Positions 8,482-16,728 of a stretch of 38,248 nucleotides of DNA are shown one piece after another (within the stretch, counting starts at the first letter, position 1; each line of letters opens with the position of its first letter). The notes beneath the pieces are model-generated. The model made no database searches, was not told the DNA's origin, and saw nothing but the letters and a program-made list of their open reading frames with translations. This stretch comes from Candidatus Thorarchaeota archaeon (GTDB taxonomy: Archaea; Asgardarchaeota; Thorarchaeia; Thorarchaeales; Thorarchaeaceae): the NCBI GenBank assembly GCA_030612005.1, contig JAUWOU010000015.1, positions 1 to 38,248 of the forward strand, written 5' to 3'. The position numbers were made by a program, and so were the translations under genes.

Positions 8482-8765
8482 CGCTCCGAGGATTTCCAAC
8501 TGAAAAAGTCTTGGTTACATTACCAAAGAGTCAAGTCGATGTCATTGATGGTTTAGTCAGACAAAGAGCTGCTCCATCAAGGAGTGCATTACTTCAGCAA
8601 ATCATCGGAGCTTTTGTTGCTGAAACAAACAAGATGCGGAAAGTACCTCAAGTTTACAGTCAACCGCAGACAATTGATAATGCATTTGAAGCACTCATTT
8701 CATACTTTCTCTATTCATTGGGAAAGGTAGCAATTGATGCGCTATTTGAGGGGGTGAATAAATGA
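8478..8765 (+). CDS. Ribbon-helix-helix (CopG/Arc-like) regulator, possible antitoxin
   Basis: About 95 residues from the ATG at 8478; an upstream ATG at 8445 would add 11 residues but lies before the TATA box. The N-terminus has an RHH pattern: a beta-strand KVLVTLPKSQ, helix 1 VDVIDGLVRQR, a turn, then helix 2 SRSALLQQIIGAFVAET. A C-terminal amphipathic or hydrophobic helix (ISYFLYSLGKVAIDALF) is unusual for a minimal RHH protein and may bind a partner or membrane. Its stop overlaps the next start by four bases (ATGA), so the two are translationally coupled. It may repress its own promoter through the repeats at 8450-8481. Confidence 0.65.
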   Translation: MSLRGFPTEKVLVTLPKSQVDVIDGLVRQRAAPSRSALLQQIIGAFVAETNKMRKVPQVYSQPQTIDNAFEALISYFLYSLGKVAIDALFEGVNK

Positions 8766-9205
8766 TACTCGATAAAATAAGGCCTGGTGAAAAGATTTGG
8801 ATTCCAAAATCACGAATGACTTCAGCTCCACTAGGATTTGAGGAATCGCCTCTTGGGGAACTAAAAGGTGCAATTCGTCAATTCAGGGGACCAGATAAAC
8901 TTCATCTTCGAGAGTACAAAGATGGATGGGAATTGCATCAGGACTACGGGGATCCTCGTACATTGGGAGGATTCATTGTTCACATTTTCCTTGATGCTCC
9001 AGAGGTCGGATTTGCTCTAATGAATGCAGTAGGAGCATACAAGAAAAAGTTCGATGAAACAAAATCAATATGGGCTTCGGTTGGTGAATCTCTCAAAACG
9101 GGATTACTAACATATGTGGGACTCAAAGTATTGAAGGAATTTATTGAATATCTCATTCTTTGGTCATCTAACAATCAGAAACCAACAGAAAAGAAGATGT
9201 GGTAG
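8762..9205 (+). CDS. Uncharacterised 147-residue partner of the RHH protein
   Basis: The start overlaps the RHH stop (ATGA), so the pair form one transcription unit. The N-terminal half is charged and beta-prone (IRPGEKIWIPKSRM, FRGPDKLHLREYKDG). The C-terminal half is helical with hydrophobic runs (GFIVHIFLDAPEVGFALMNA and LLTYVGLKVLKEFIEYLIL). I do not recognise it. An RHH gene coupled to a small second gene is a common toxin-antitoxin layout, and toxin is one possible role, but no toxin fold is evident. It could equally be a membrane-linked partner. Confidence 0.6.
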   Translation: MILDKIRPGEKIWIPKSRMTSAPLGFEESPLGELKGAIRQFRGPDKLHLREYKDGWELHQDYGDPRTLGGFIVHIFLDAPEVGFALMNAVGAYKKKFDETKSIWASVGESLKTGLLTYVGLKVLKEFIEYLILWSSNNQKPTEKKMW

Positions 9206-9275
9206 TCAATCTAACTTGATTTCACCATATCTAAATGATTGACCAATTATAAGATGCGTGTAATTATGATCTCTA

Positions 9276-10079
9276 TCAGGTCAATTGCTCACGAGCGTTA
9301 TGATATAGTGTAGCTATATCTTGGATAATGAATTCCTTTTTGCATCTCCATTTTTTGCAGATAACTATAGCTTCGGTTCCTTTGATGATATCCTTTTTTT
9401 CATACTTTTTTGAAGAACCACAGTGAGGACAGGGATGAGGGATTCGTAATATTGCAACTATTCGTTGATTCCGTTCAATTGTCTGCTTTTTCTTTCGATT
9501 AACCTCTTCTCGTTTGATTCTTGCTTCCTCTTCTTTTCGTAGTTTCTCATCTTCAGCGCGTTTCTTCTCAAGTTTCAGTTCTCTCTTTTTCTGTTTATTC
9601 TTCTCAAGATACGACTGTGCATACTCCTTCCAGTAGGGATCGTTTCTCAGTGAGTACATCGCATGGGACCATGGAGTTGGGGTGTTACCCAGTGTTACTT
9701 TGCTATCGTGTAATCTACCACATGCACCACATCGTGCTTCAGCCTCAACATCACCGTTAGAATATATCTTGTAATGAGCAATTACTGAACCCATACATTG
9801 TATAGGGGAATGCTCTTCGTTTTCAATTGGGTACGGCCAATAGGGGTCATGTTCAACGTAACGTGTTACTCTCGTGCCAACTGTAGCACTACAGGAACCA
9901 AGAACCTTAGTTTTAATATCTGTCAAACGTCTGTTCCTTTTTCGTGTTTCATATTCGAATATTTGAAATACGTGTTTATAGGTCGTTTTCCACGTTACAA
10001 AATTATTCTCTTTGATTATTTTCCTCAATAAGGCTTTCATACCTTTAGTCCATTCAGGGGTAGGTTGGACGTTTTTCAT
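9276..10079 (-). CDS. Zinc-finger protein with central Lys/Glu-rich coiled coil
   Basis: About 267 residues. The ATG at 10079 is preferred over 10097 because GGAGGGTGAT, a strong ribosome binding site, lies seven bases before it and would fall inside the longer frame. A Cys pair (RCGACGRLH, about 118-121) follows a possible Cys at about 95. A long charged helix runs from about 155 to 210 (repeats of K, E and R, typical coiled coil), and a C-terminal zinc ribbon has CPHCGS then CKKWRCKK. The family is not recognised. Nucleic-acid binding is a guess. It is the last cargo gene before ahcY copy 3, transcribed leftwards. Confidence 0.65.
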   Translation of the reverse strand: MKNVQPTPEWTKGMKALLRKIIKENNFVTWKTTYKHVFQIFEYETRKRNRRLTDIKTKVLGSCSATVGTRVTRYVEHDPYWPYPIENEEHSPIQCMGSVIAHYKIYSNGDVEAEARCGACGRLHDSKVTLGNTPTPWSHAMYSLRNDPYWKEYAQSYLEKNKQKKRELKLEKKRAEDEKLRKEEEARIKREEVNRKKKQTIERNQRIVAILRIPHPCPHCGSSKKYEKKDIIKGTEAIVICKKWRCKKEFIIQDIATLYHNAREQLT

Positions 10080-10176
10080 TGTCACATCACCCTCCACTCA
10101 CTTTGTTGAAAACAATCGTAGATATAATAATTCGGTCTATCTACTATTTATTTCAATTGAGATACTGATTTTCTCA

Positions 10177-10427
10177 GGACATCCTTCATCAGTTATGGAT
10201 CTTTCTTTTGCCTCACAATTCAATGCAATGATCTGGATGGCTAAGAACGGCAAGGGTCTGAAGCCCGCTGTCTACGAGTTCCCCAAAGAGCTTGACTATG
10301 AAACAGCACTCATGAAACTCAAAACAATGGGAATTGACATTGACGAATGGACTGAAGAGCAGAAACGTTATGCAAGAGCTTACGCAGAAGGAACCTAATA
10401 TTCAACAGTAGCTTTATCCGCAGAGAT
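10177..10427 (+). pseudogene. ahcY: S-adenosylhomocysteinase 3'-end fragment, copy 3
   Basis: Codons from GHPSSVMDLSF through KNGKGLKPAVYEFPKE to EEQKRYARAYAEGT and stop (10398) match the C-terminal 74 residues of AhcY, including the conserved GHP and MDLSFA segments. No stops interrupt it. Upstream homology ends sharply at the GGA codon (10177), and the bases before it belong to the spacer of the leftward zinc gene. The first 29 bp after the stop match copy 1. If these are att sites, this rightmost copy is the original chromosomal gene end. Confidence 0.85.
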
Positions 10428-10472
10428 CTATAGCCTTGCTGAGAGAGGCAAAAGATATGCCATAAGCTAAGA

Positions 10473-10504
10473 AAAAGGAGAGGAGTCTAAGACTCCCCTC
10501 TTTT
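10473..10504. terminator. Bidirectional hairpin terminator
   Basis: GGAGTC (10482-10487) and GACTCC (10491-10496) form a perfect stem with a TAA loop, extended by further pairs with one mismatch to 10473-10504. It ends in four Ts rightward and five Ts leftward. It lies between ahcY copy 3 and the convergent beta-helix gene and can serve both. Confidence 0.7.
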
Positions 10505-10520
10505 GACATAGTCACTTGTT

Positions 10521-12851
10521 CTATCCACCACGCTTCCGTAACATAATCACAAGGATGATGATAACACCGAGCCCCCCTCCTCCGAGGAGTAGCATCATTG
10601 TTGTTTCATCGAGTGGTGATGGTGCGGGAGTTGTTGTTGCTGAAGTTGTGTTGGTTATAGTAGTCGTTGTGGTTGTGGTGACAGGTGGAACATAGAGCAC
10701 ACGGATCCGTATCTCATAATCAATGCTGTTCCCGGATGTATCATTGACAGACACTCTGAGTCCGTAGTCTCCAACAGTCAGCGCAGTATTGTTCGTGAGT
10801 AAACCAGTTGCGTCTATATGGAAGTTGACGGTGTCGTTGACCCACCAACTAATAATTCCGGATTCATCTTCTGCGCTGAATTGAACACTCAATAGATCTC
10901 CTTCGTTAATCTGTTGGTCACTAGGTCCAACAATCCAACTGGGAGCAGTTAGATCGGTGACGGTAACTGAAGAGCTTGCACTGAAACTGTGTCCTGATAC
11001 ATGATAGACTAACAATTCAAGCTCATGATAGCCAACACCGAATAAATCGACATTCAGTGTGATATCATTCCCATCCCACTCCAAGTTATCAGATAATGAA
11101 CCATTAACCATTAACGAGAAGTTTAATGGATTGCGTGCAAATGCAGGCCAGACCATCTCATTGCCTACAGAAATTAGCTCATGGGCATTAGGAGTCGATG
11201 CAGTCACATTCATGTTCCTTTGCGGATAGATATCATAGGGTGTAGTTGAGAATTCAGTGAAGATGCTATAGTTACCTGTACCGGAATAGTCATGCCACCA
11301 ATTTCCAATGCTTACATTATCATGCCAGTATGAACCAGCATCAGTGTATTCATTGATTGCGTTCGCGTCATTCCAACCAATGTCATTGTCATAGATTAAG
11401 CTATTAATGAGAGCAATTGAATAGATACCAACATCATTGTCATAGATGATGTTACTGGTCACATTGGTTCCAGCCGTTGCGAGTCGTATTCCATATTGGC
11501 ACTGGAATACCGTATTTTCAGTTACACTGACGTAATTACTAACATAAACATAGATACCTACGATACTAGCGTTCCATATTGTGTTTCCAATAACTGTATT
11601 AGATTCAGTGCAGTTGTCTAAAGTAAGTCCATAATGTGAATTATTCCATACACTGTTCCCTTCAATCCACCAGTCCCGGCCTTCTGAATTAAGTATACCA
11701 CCAGAAAACTCATCAGCGGTGTCCCATCCATTCCAGTATATTTCATTACTAGTTACAGTAATATTATCTGCGGCATAAGCACTTATGCCATAACCTGTAT
11801 TGTTGAAAATCACGTTTCCGGTAATATTTGCATCATTCGCACGATCCACATGAATCCCACTTTCTGCATTATTCCAGATTTGATTGTCTTCTATCACATT
11901 ATCATATGATTCTCCAAGTAGGATTCCACACTCTGGAAGCGGATAAACTGACCGCCATCCGTTATCATGGATATTGTTTTGCCTGACTGTATTGTTCTCA
12001 CATTCATCTATATAGATTGCATGGTCACTTGCATTGTAGAAATGATTTTCAGAGATAATGGTAAATTGACAAGCGAGCATATAGATGCCACCGGGATTAT
12101 TGCTATGGATAGTGTTTGAAACTACCGACGAATAATCAACATCCAGAAGAGATATTCCGTTATAGTCTAGGCTATTATGGATATCATTTGCTTCAAAAGT
12201 GCAGTTTCTTAAAGATATGGCAGATATCCCTGCTGCGTTGTCATGAATTTGGCTATTCATAATAGTTGTGAAGTTACTTTCGTATACAGATATTCCCATC
12301 TCACAATTCTTCACTTCACTATCTTCAACAAATGTGTCATTACTTTGCAGTACCCAAATGCCGTGATCACTACCTAACAAGATAGTACAGTTCTGTATTC
12401 GGTTATTCGAACTTCCAGTAATTCGTATCCCCTCATACTTGTTTTGTATGAATGTATCGGCTACTAAGCCATTGCTCACGTTACCCATAATAATCCCGCG
12501 GCCACTATCTGGTGTTACAGCGTCCAAATAACAATCACGAATTTCGAAGTAGAGCGACACATTATCAAAATCAAAACAATCCATGTCTGACGTGATATTG
12601 TAACCTTCTATGATATACGGTTCTGCCTCAGTCCCTGACCCTGACCAAGACTCGTCTAGAGCTGCATTGTGTAATGCCGAATCGTTAGAGATTACAAAAG
12701 GTGCATGTCCAACATAGGACATGGTTGCTACCCTTGTAGGGGTATGTATTAGGTCTGATGTTACTTCAGTTGGATGCGAGGTAGTTATTCCTGTTGCAAG
12801 AAGCGGCATCACAAGTAGAATCATGGCAAGCATCGCTTTTCGGTTATGCAT
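10521..12851 (-). CDS. Secreted, membrane-anchored right-handed beta-helix surface protein
   Basis: A 776-residue protein. An N-terminal signal peptide (MLAMILLVMPLLATGITT, about 7-24) leads into a long region of parallel beta-helix repeats (about 60-520) with many Asn-rich rungs such as NTIHSNNPGGIYM and SNEIYWNGW, of the NosD/PbH1 type. Two beta-sandwich-like segments follow (about 545-730, the second resembling an Ig-like or cadherin-like domain), then a Thr-rich linker (about 735-750) and a C-terminal membrane helix with an RKRGG tail. This architecture is common in Asgard cell-surface proteins. The ligand or substrate, probably a glycan, is unknown. The spacer 12852-13023 shows no other gene. 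Confidence 0.85.
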   Translation of the reverse strand: MHNRKAMLAMILLVMPLLATGITTSHPTEVTSDLIHTPTRVATMSYVGHAPFVISNDSALHNAALDESWSGSGTEAEPYIIEGYNITSDMDCFDFDNVSLYFEIRDCYLDAVTPDSGRGIIMGNVSNGLVADTFIQNKYEGIRITGSSNNRIQNCTILLGSDHGIWVLQSNDTFVEDSEVKNCEMGISVYESNFTTIMNSQIHDNAAGISAISLRNCTFEANDIHNSLDYNGISLLDVDYSSVVSNTIHSNNPGGIYMLACQFTIISENHFYNASDHAIYIDECENNTVRQNNIHDNGWRSVYPLPECGILLGESYDNVIEDNQIWNNAESGIHVDRANDANITGNVIFNNTGYGISAYAADNITVTSNEIYWNGWDTADEFSGGILNSEGRDWWIEGNSVWNNSHYGLTLDNCTESNTVIGNTIWNASIVGIYVYVSNYVSVTENTVFQCQYGIRLATAGTNVTSNIIYDNDVGIYSIALINSLIYDNDIGWNDANAINEYTDAGSYWHDNVSIGNWWHDYSGTGNYSIFTEFSTTPYDIYPQRNMNVTASTPNAHELISVGNEMVWPAFARNPLNFSLMVNGSLSDNLEWDGNDITLNVDLFGVGYHELELLVYHVSGHSFSASSSVTVTDLTAPSWIVGPSDQQINEGDLLSVQFSAEDESGIISWWVNDTVNFHIDATGLLTNNTALTVGDYGLRVSVNDTSGNSIDYEIRIRVLYVPPVTTTTTTTITNTTSATTTPAPSPLDETTMMLLLGGGGLGVIIILVIMLRKRGG

Positions 12852-13023
12852 TGATGGGTAGCTCCTGAAACCTAGGTGAATATCATCAGAAATAATACGT
12901 GTAGATATACTTTGTTTTGGTGTGTTTACAGATCTGAGCTAGGTGCACAAGATTGGGGGGATCTGGATAACACTGACACCAGATTCAGCTACAAGATCAA
13001 TGACTTTGTTCAATGTACCCACT

Positions 13024-13833
13024 CTATCCTTTCTTTTTCTTTCCGAAGAAATACATCACTGATGCTGCGGAAGATCCTTCCGCCTTGACTCTTTCTTTGA
13101 CCAGTTTTGCTTCTTCTCTTAGTTCATCATAAGAAGAATGCTCACGTACTCTCTCCAAGTCATCATCGATTCGTTTGAGTACATAATCAATATTGTCAGC
13201 ATTTTTGGGATTATGACATTCTCTTACATCTTTGCAGAACAGGCATCTGACAGCCCATGATGACTCAAAGGTCTCTACTTCATCCAAACCAACATTGTTG
13301 ACCAAATCCTCCAATCTCTGTCGAGTTAGTGCTTCGAAGTGAGGAATCCCAAATAGAGTATCAATCTTCGCATTCAAATCGTGTACAGCTTTATCCACGT
13401 GCTGAGCTGTAGTCTGTTCCCCATCAGAATACAGTTCCTGGATGATGAAATGACCTCCAGGTTTCAACACACGATACATTTCAGCCAATACAGTTTCAAT
13501 ATTCTCTAAGTGATGGATTGAATATGATATACACACTGTATCGAATTTATTGTCTTGGAAAGTCATAGTTTCGGCGTTCATTACTTTGAAATTCACTGGA
13601 GCATCTTTGAGTTGTTCTCTTGCTTTTTCCAATTCATCTTCTACGATATCAATACCAGTGAATGAGTTATAGTCCAATAGGGTCTTCATTAACGTGTCAA
13701 TGAAGTCACCTTCCTCTGTGCCAACATCGAGAACATCCCCGCCAGAAATGGTTCCGAATTTCTGACTGACCTCGAGAACTCCAGATAATCTAATCCCATC
13801 AGGTAAGTCTGCAATCACTTCAAGATTCTCCAA
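13024..13833 (-). CDS. Class I SAM-dependent methyltransferase
   Basis: A 269-residue Rossmann-type methyltransferase: motif I as VLDVGTEEGDF (about 35-45), the acidic end of strand 2 as GIDIVEDEL, motif IV as FDTVCISYSIHHLENIE, and motif V as RVLKPGGHFIIQE (Methyltransf_11 pattern). The C-terminal 90 residues carry a Cys cluster (CLFCKDVREC, about 198-207), which may bind metal and is not part of the basic fold, then a charged helix and a Lys-rich end (FFGKKKKG). The substrate is unknown. It lies 53 bp after the Lys-tailed gene and is probably co-transcribed with it. Confidence 0.85.
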   Translation of the reverse strand: MENLEVIADLPDGIRLSGVLEVSQKFGTISGGDVLDVGTEEGDFIDTLMKTLLDYNSFTGIDIVEDELEKAREQLKDAPVNFKVMNAETMTFQDNKFDTVCISYSIHHLENIETVLAEMYRVLKPGGHFIIQELYSDGEQTTAQHVDKAVHDLNAKIDTLFGIPHFEALTRQRLEDLVNNVGLDEVETFESSWAVRCLFCKDVRECHNPKNADNIDYVLKRIDDDLERVREHSSYDELREEAKLVKERVKAEGSSAASVMYFFGKKKKG

Positions 13834-13886
13834 AGGATATTTAGATACAATTTAGTCATCAATCCTTCGAACAAAGCAGGATCAGG

Positions 13887-14738
13887 TCATTTCTTCTTCT
13901 TCTTCTTCTTCTTCTTCTTCTTCTTCATCTCTTCCTTGGTCAGTTTCACGCGGGATGCCACATCGACCCCGTCGTTCTCAGCCATTTTAAGAAGAAGTGG
14001 AATCATGGACAGATCAATTGAAACAAGATATGCTAGTTTCTTGCGTGTGTAGGTTCTCGCACCAGCGGACAATAATTCCCATAGACGCCGGTATGAATAT
14101 TTCAGCTTACGATAATCATTCTTCAACACATTGAAGCCATTCTTACTACCAATTGCATCTTTAATCAACTGTTCAAAATGTTCAGTATCTAGGATCATAC
14201 CCTCTGAAACGAAAGATCCATATTGAAGGTCGAAAATTGAAGGCCTCATTCCACTCACACTATCAATGTCATCATAGCTAATCACGAATAGTGATACTTT
14301 ATGATCTGTAAATAATGCATCAAGCTGGTCTTTCACAACTTTTCCAATACTTATGTTATTATGAATTAGATACAATGTGTTTCCAGCAATGAGTTGAGCA
14401 GAAATATGAGCAAATGAGTTGATTGCCTGGTCCTGTTTTTCACCAAAAGAGCTAATTATTGAGCTTAGGTCATGAGTGCCATCATCAACAATTGCGGCTT
14501 TGTCGCTCTCATCAGAACTTTCTTTGACCTGCAATAATGAAGGGTACTCAATACCTCGCGCCTTGAGGTTCTTATCTAGATAAACTAGTATAGCGTGCTG
14601 TGGATCTCCATGTATTGAGAGAACTGAAATAAGACCTGTCTTTGCCTTCTCTATATCGTCCTTTGTGACCTCTAGAGGAACATTCTGCTTACATATGGTG
14701 CAGAAGGCGTATATTTCTGGGGACACTTCATCGCTCAT
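13887..14738 (-). CDS. Uncharacterised protein with 12-residue poly-lysine C-terminus
   Basis: A 283-residue protein with an N-terminal Cys pair (FCTICK, 12-15), an alpha/beta body and a helical C-terminal region (about 205-265), ending in Met plus twelve lysines. I do not recognise the family. The motif around the Cys pair and the following HGDPQHAILVYLDKN stretch looks like a small beta domain. The lysine tail would bind nucleic acid or acidic membrane lipid. It is upstream of the methyltransferase in a two-gene unit. Confidence 0.75.
   Translation of the reverse strand: MSDEVSPEIYAFCTICKQNVPLEVTKDDIEKAKTGLISVLSIHGDPQHAILVYLDKNLKARGIEYPSLLQVKESSDESDKAAIVDDGTHDLSSIISSFGEKQDQAINSFAHISAQLIAGNTLYLIHNNISIGKVVKDQLDALFTDHKVSLFVISYDDIDSVSGMRPSIFDLQYGSFVSEGMILDTEHFEQLIKDAIGSKNGFNVLKNDYRKLKYSYRRLWELLSAGARTYTRKKLAYLVSIDLSMIPLLLKMAENDGVDVASRVKLTKEEMKKKKKKKKKKKK
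13890..13925 (-). repeat. Trinucleotide microsatellite (AAG/CTT) encoding poly-Lys
   Basis: Eleven AAG codons and one AAA codon in a row, read on the minus strand, directly before the stop codon. A perfect triplet run like this is prone to slippage, which would change tail length without a frameshift. Confidence 0.9.
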
Positions 14739-14849
14739 TGTACTTCAACCCGAATAGTTCCTAAAGATAAATTATATTCGTGTGTTACCTATGATTCGGG
14801 TATTTCATGCAATGTGTATAGCACCTGAGGAATTTCCTTCTAGTATTGC

Positions 14850-14862
14850 GTTCTTAATAACG
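14850..14862 (+). promoter_or_regulatory. TATA-like element for the flavin reductase-like gene
   Basis: TTCTTAATAA lies about 20 bases before the ATG at 14876, close to the spacing of a leaderless transcript. Confidence 0.35.
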
Positions 14863-14875
14863 ATTATCTATCAAA

Positions 14876-15457
14876 ATGCTGCAGAAGCTATTCATGAGCA
14901 AAATCAAACTTGACCAGAGATTTTCCCCTTATCAGATGCCGAGTGTAATCATTGGTACAACTATAGATGATAAGCCAAACTTCATGTTGTGTACCTGGGC
15001 TAGTCGAGTAAATCGAACTCCTCCAATATGGATGGTTTCAATTAACAGAAAACACCTCACCATGAATGGCATAAGAGATAATGGAATCTTTAGTATGAAT
15101 TTTCCATCAGCAGATCTTGTCGAGATGACTGATTATGTTGGGATCACCTCAGGACGAGATGCAGACAAATCTTCGGTGTTCAAAGTATTCTATGGAGAAA
15201 CAAAAGCCCCAATGATTGAAGAATGCGTCCTGAATATGGAATTAGAAGTAGAAGAGATTATTGAGCGCCCAGATCATTTCATTATTCTAGGTAGATCTGT
15301 CAACACCTATGCAGACCAACAAATTATGACAGATAACAAACCAGACATTAGAAAGATGAATCAAATTGTCTATACAGGTGCAGAAGGGCAGCCATCATAT
15401 TGGGTGGTCGGAGAAAAGATTGGAGATGCTTTTTCACTTGGTAAGAAATTCAAATAG
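14876..15457 (+). CDS. Flavin reductase-like, FMN-binding split-barrel protein
   Basis: A 193-residue protein of the flavin reductase-like (split beta-barrel) family. The pattern includes SVIIGTTIDDKPNFMLCTWAS (about 22-42), PPIWMVSINRKHLTMNGI and GIFSMNFPSADLVE, the usual FMN-site strands, and a C-terminal half with FIILGRSV. Archaeal members bind FMN and act as NAD(P)H:flavin reductases or electron shuttles. A second ATG at 14894 (MSKIKLDQRF) is an equally plausible start. It is convergent with msrA and near another flavoprotein, which suggests redox homeostasis. Confidence 0.8.
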   Translation: MLQKLFMSKIKLDQRFSPYQMPSVIIGTTIDDKPNFMLCTWASRVNRTPPIWMVSINRKHLTMNGIRDNGIFSMNFPSADLVEMTDYVGITSGRDADKSSVFKVFYGETKAPMIEECVLNMELEVEEIIERPDHFIILGRSVNTYADQQIMTDNKPDIRKMNQIVYTGAEGQPSYWVVGEKIGDAFSLGKKFK

Positions 15458-15526
15458 CCGAAAACAGGTAAGTAATCCATCGAATTTCTTCTGTGTGTAA
15501 AATAATAGTTCATTGTATGGTTGCTA

Positions 15527-16054
15527 TTATTCCAACTTGAGTTTGAAGACCTTTTCAAATTTCTGAAGCTTGGGAGCAATAATGTATCGACAATATCCCT
15601 GGTTGGGATTATTTCGAAAGTAGTTCTGATGATAGTCCTCTGCAGGATAGAATTTCTCAAAGGGAGTTATTTCTGTCACTATAGGATTTTTCCAAGTTCC
15701 ACCTGCATCAAGTTCGCTCTTTACTCTCTCAGCAATTTCTCTTTGACCTTCAGTATGATAGAAAATTGCAGACCTATATTGTGGACCGACATCATTGCCC
15801 TGACGATTCAGTGTGGTTGGATCATGTGTATTGAAGAATACCTTGAGAAGTTCCTCAAAGGAGATTTGTTCAGGGTCAAATTCAATCTTGCAGACTTCTG
15901 CATGACCAGTTCGACCAGTAATTACTTGCTCATAGGATGGATTCTCTACGTGACCACCAGAATACCCAGATACAACTGATTTCACACCATTCAATTGTTG
16001 GAACAATGCTTCAGTACACCAGAAGCATCCAGTTGCCAAAGTCGAAATCTCCAT
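15527..16054 (-). CDS. msrA: Peptide-methionine (S)-S-oxide reductase MsrA
   Basis: The catalytic motif GCFWC is near the N-terminus (Cys at position 10 from the chosen start), followed by GYSGGHVENPSYEQV, the GHAE segment, FNTHDPTTLNRQGNDVGPQYRSAIF and a C-terminal NQGYCRYIIAPK. These are the standard MsrA signatures, and the length of about 175 residues is normal. It reduces methionine-S-sulfoxide in proteins, with electrons usually from thioredoxin. The ATG at 16054 has GAGTGAT close upstream; a GTG at 16063 is the alternative. It is divergent from the NADPH-dependent FMN reductase-like gene. MsrA is far commoner in bacteria than in anaerobic archaea, so acquisition by transfer is possible. 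Confidence 0.95.
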   Translation of the reverse strand: MEISTLATGCFWCTEALFQQLNGVKSVVSGYSGGHVENPSYEQVITGRTGHAEVCKIEFDPEQISFEELLKVFFNTHDPTTLNRQGNDVGPQYRSAIFYHTEGQREIAERVKSELDAGGTWKNPIVTEITPFEKFYPAEDYHQNYFRNNPNQGYCRYIIAPKLQKFEKVFKLKLE

Positions 16055-16130
16055 ATATATCACTCATTTTGTATGTTAATCAACAACAAGAAAGTGGCAA
16101 TTGTACTCAACAATAGGATGATGGAATGTC

Positions 16131-16676
16131 ATGGAAATTCTAGGAATTAATGGGAGCCCAAGAACAGGGGGAAACACAGAGATTCTTCTTGATGCGATGT
16201 TAGCAGGAGCAGAAGAAGCAGGAGCAACTGTTTCGAGTGTGAAACTCAGTAATCTAGATGTATCACCTTGTCGAGCATGTGATTCATGTAAGCGTACTGG
16301 AGAATGTATCCAAAAAGACGACATGCAAGATCTACTATCCAAGATGAAAGAGTGTGATGTCTGGATATTAGGTACACCAGTATATTGGTGGGGAGCAACG
16401 GCGCAGCTAAAAGCATTCATTGATCGATGGTATGGCATTGATCGGGAGTTTTTCAGAAACCGCAAAGCCGTTCTAATTATACCATTAGGATCAAGTAATC
16501 CTAAGACAGCTCAACACGTTCTAGGAATGTTTGAAGATATTTTTGCGTACCTTGGAATGAAGCAAATTGGTATTTTACTTGCTCCAGGAGTATATGAACG
16601 GGGAGAAGCCAAGAAAAGGTCTGATCTAATTGAGGAGGCCACAAGACTAGGAAAATCATTTGGTACAATCAAGTAA
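16131..16676 (+). CDS. NADPH-dependent FMN reductase / iron-sulfur flavoprotein-like protein
   Basis: A 181-residue flavodoxin-like protein: phosphate loop GINGSPRTGGNTEILLD (5-21), a Cys-rich segment SPCRACDSCKRTGEC (about 45-59), then WILGTPVYWWGATAQLKAFIDR (about 83-104), the FMN-ring loop. The Cys spacing resembles iron-sulfur flavoproteins, which hold a 4Fe-4S cluster in this loop. Such proteins pass electrons in archaeal oxidative-stress defence. The neighbouring msrA and split-barrel flavoprotein support a redox role. Confidence 0.85.
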   Translation: MEILGINGSPRTGGNTEILLDAMLAGAEEAGATVSSVKLSNLDVSPCRACDSCKRTGECIQKDDMQDLLSKMKECDVWILGTPVYWWGATAQLKAFIDRWYGIDREFFRNRKAVLIIPLGSSNPKTAQHVLGMFEDIFAYLGMKQIGILLAPGVYERGEAKKRSDLIEEATRLGKSFGTIK

Positions 16677-16728
16677 TATTCGTATAGTATAATAATCTTC
16701 AAGTGTAAGTCTAGAAGGGGGAGAATTA

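Larger units (their letters stand above)
265..10427. mobile_element. Putative genomic island of modules bounded by ahcY 3'-end fragments
   Basis: Three same-strand fragments of the 3' end of ahcY (1326-1573, 6841-6921, 10177-10427) each close a block of cargo genes. The layout is block 1 (one zinc-ribbon protein), block 2 (zinc ribbon, YdjM-like protein, two large unknown proteins) and block 3 (nuclease, RHH pair, zinc protein). Copies 1 and 3 start within one codon of each other in AhcY and share about 29 bp after the stop, as expected of att sites used by an element that integrates in a gene end and carries a replacement 3' end. No integrase is visible, no full-length ahcY is present, and the left limit is unknown. 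The element type is inference. Confidence 0.45.

Noticed and set aside
10012-10398. A 128-codon ORF on the plus strand
   Set aside because: Its second half is ahcY copy 3, and its first half runs through the start region and promoter of the leftward zinc gene. It is a chance extension of the gene fragment.
265-10427. Integrase or transposase in the island
   Set aside because: None of the cargo proteins shows a tyrosine or serine recombinase, DDE or HUH pattern. The enzyme may lie outside the window or be supplied in trans.
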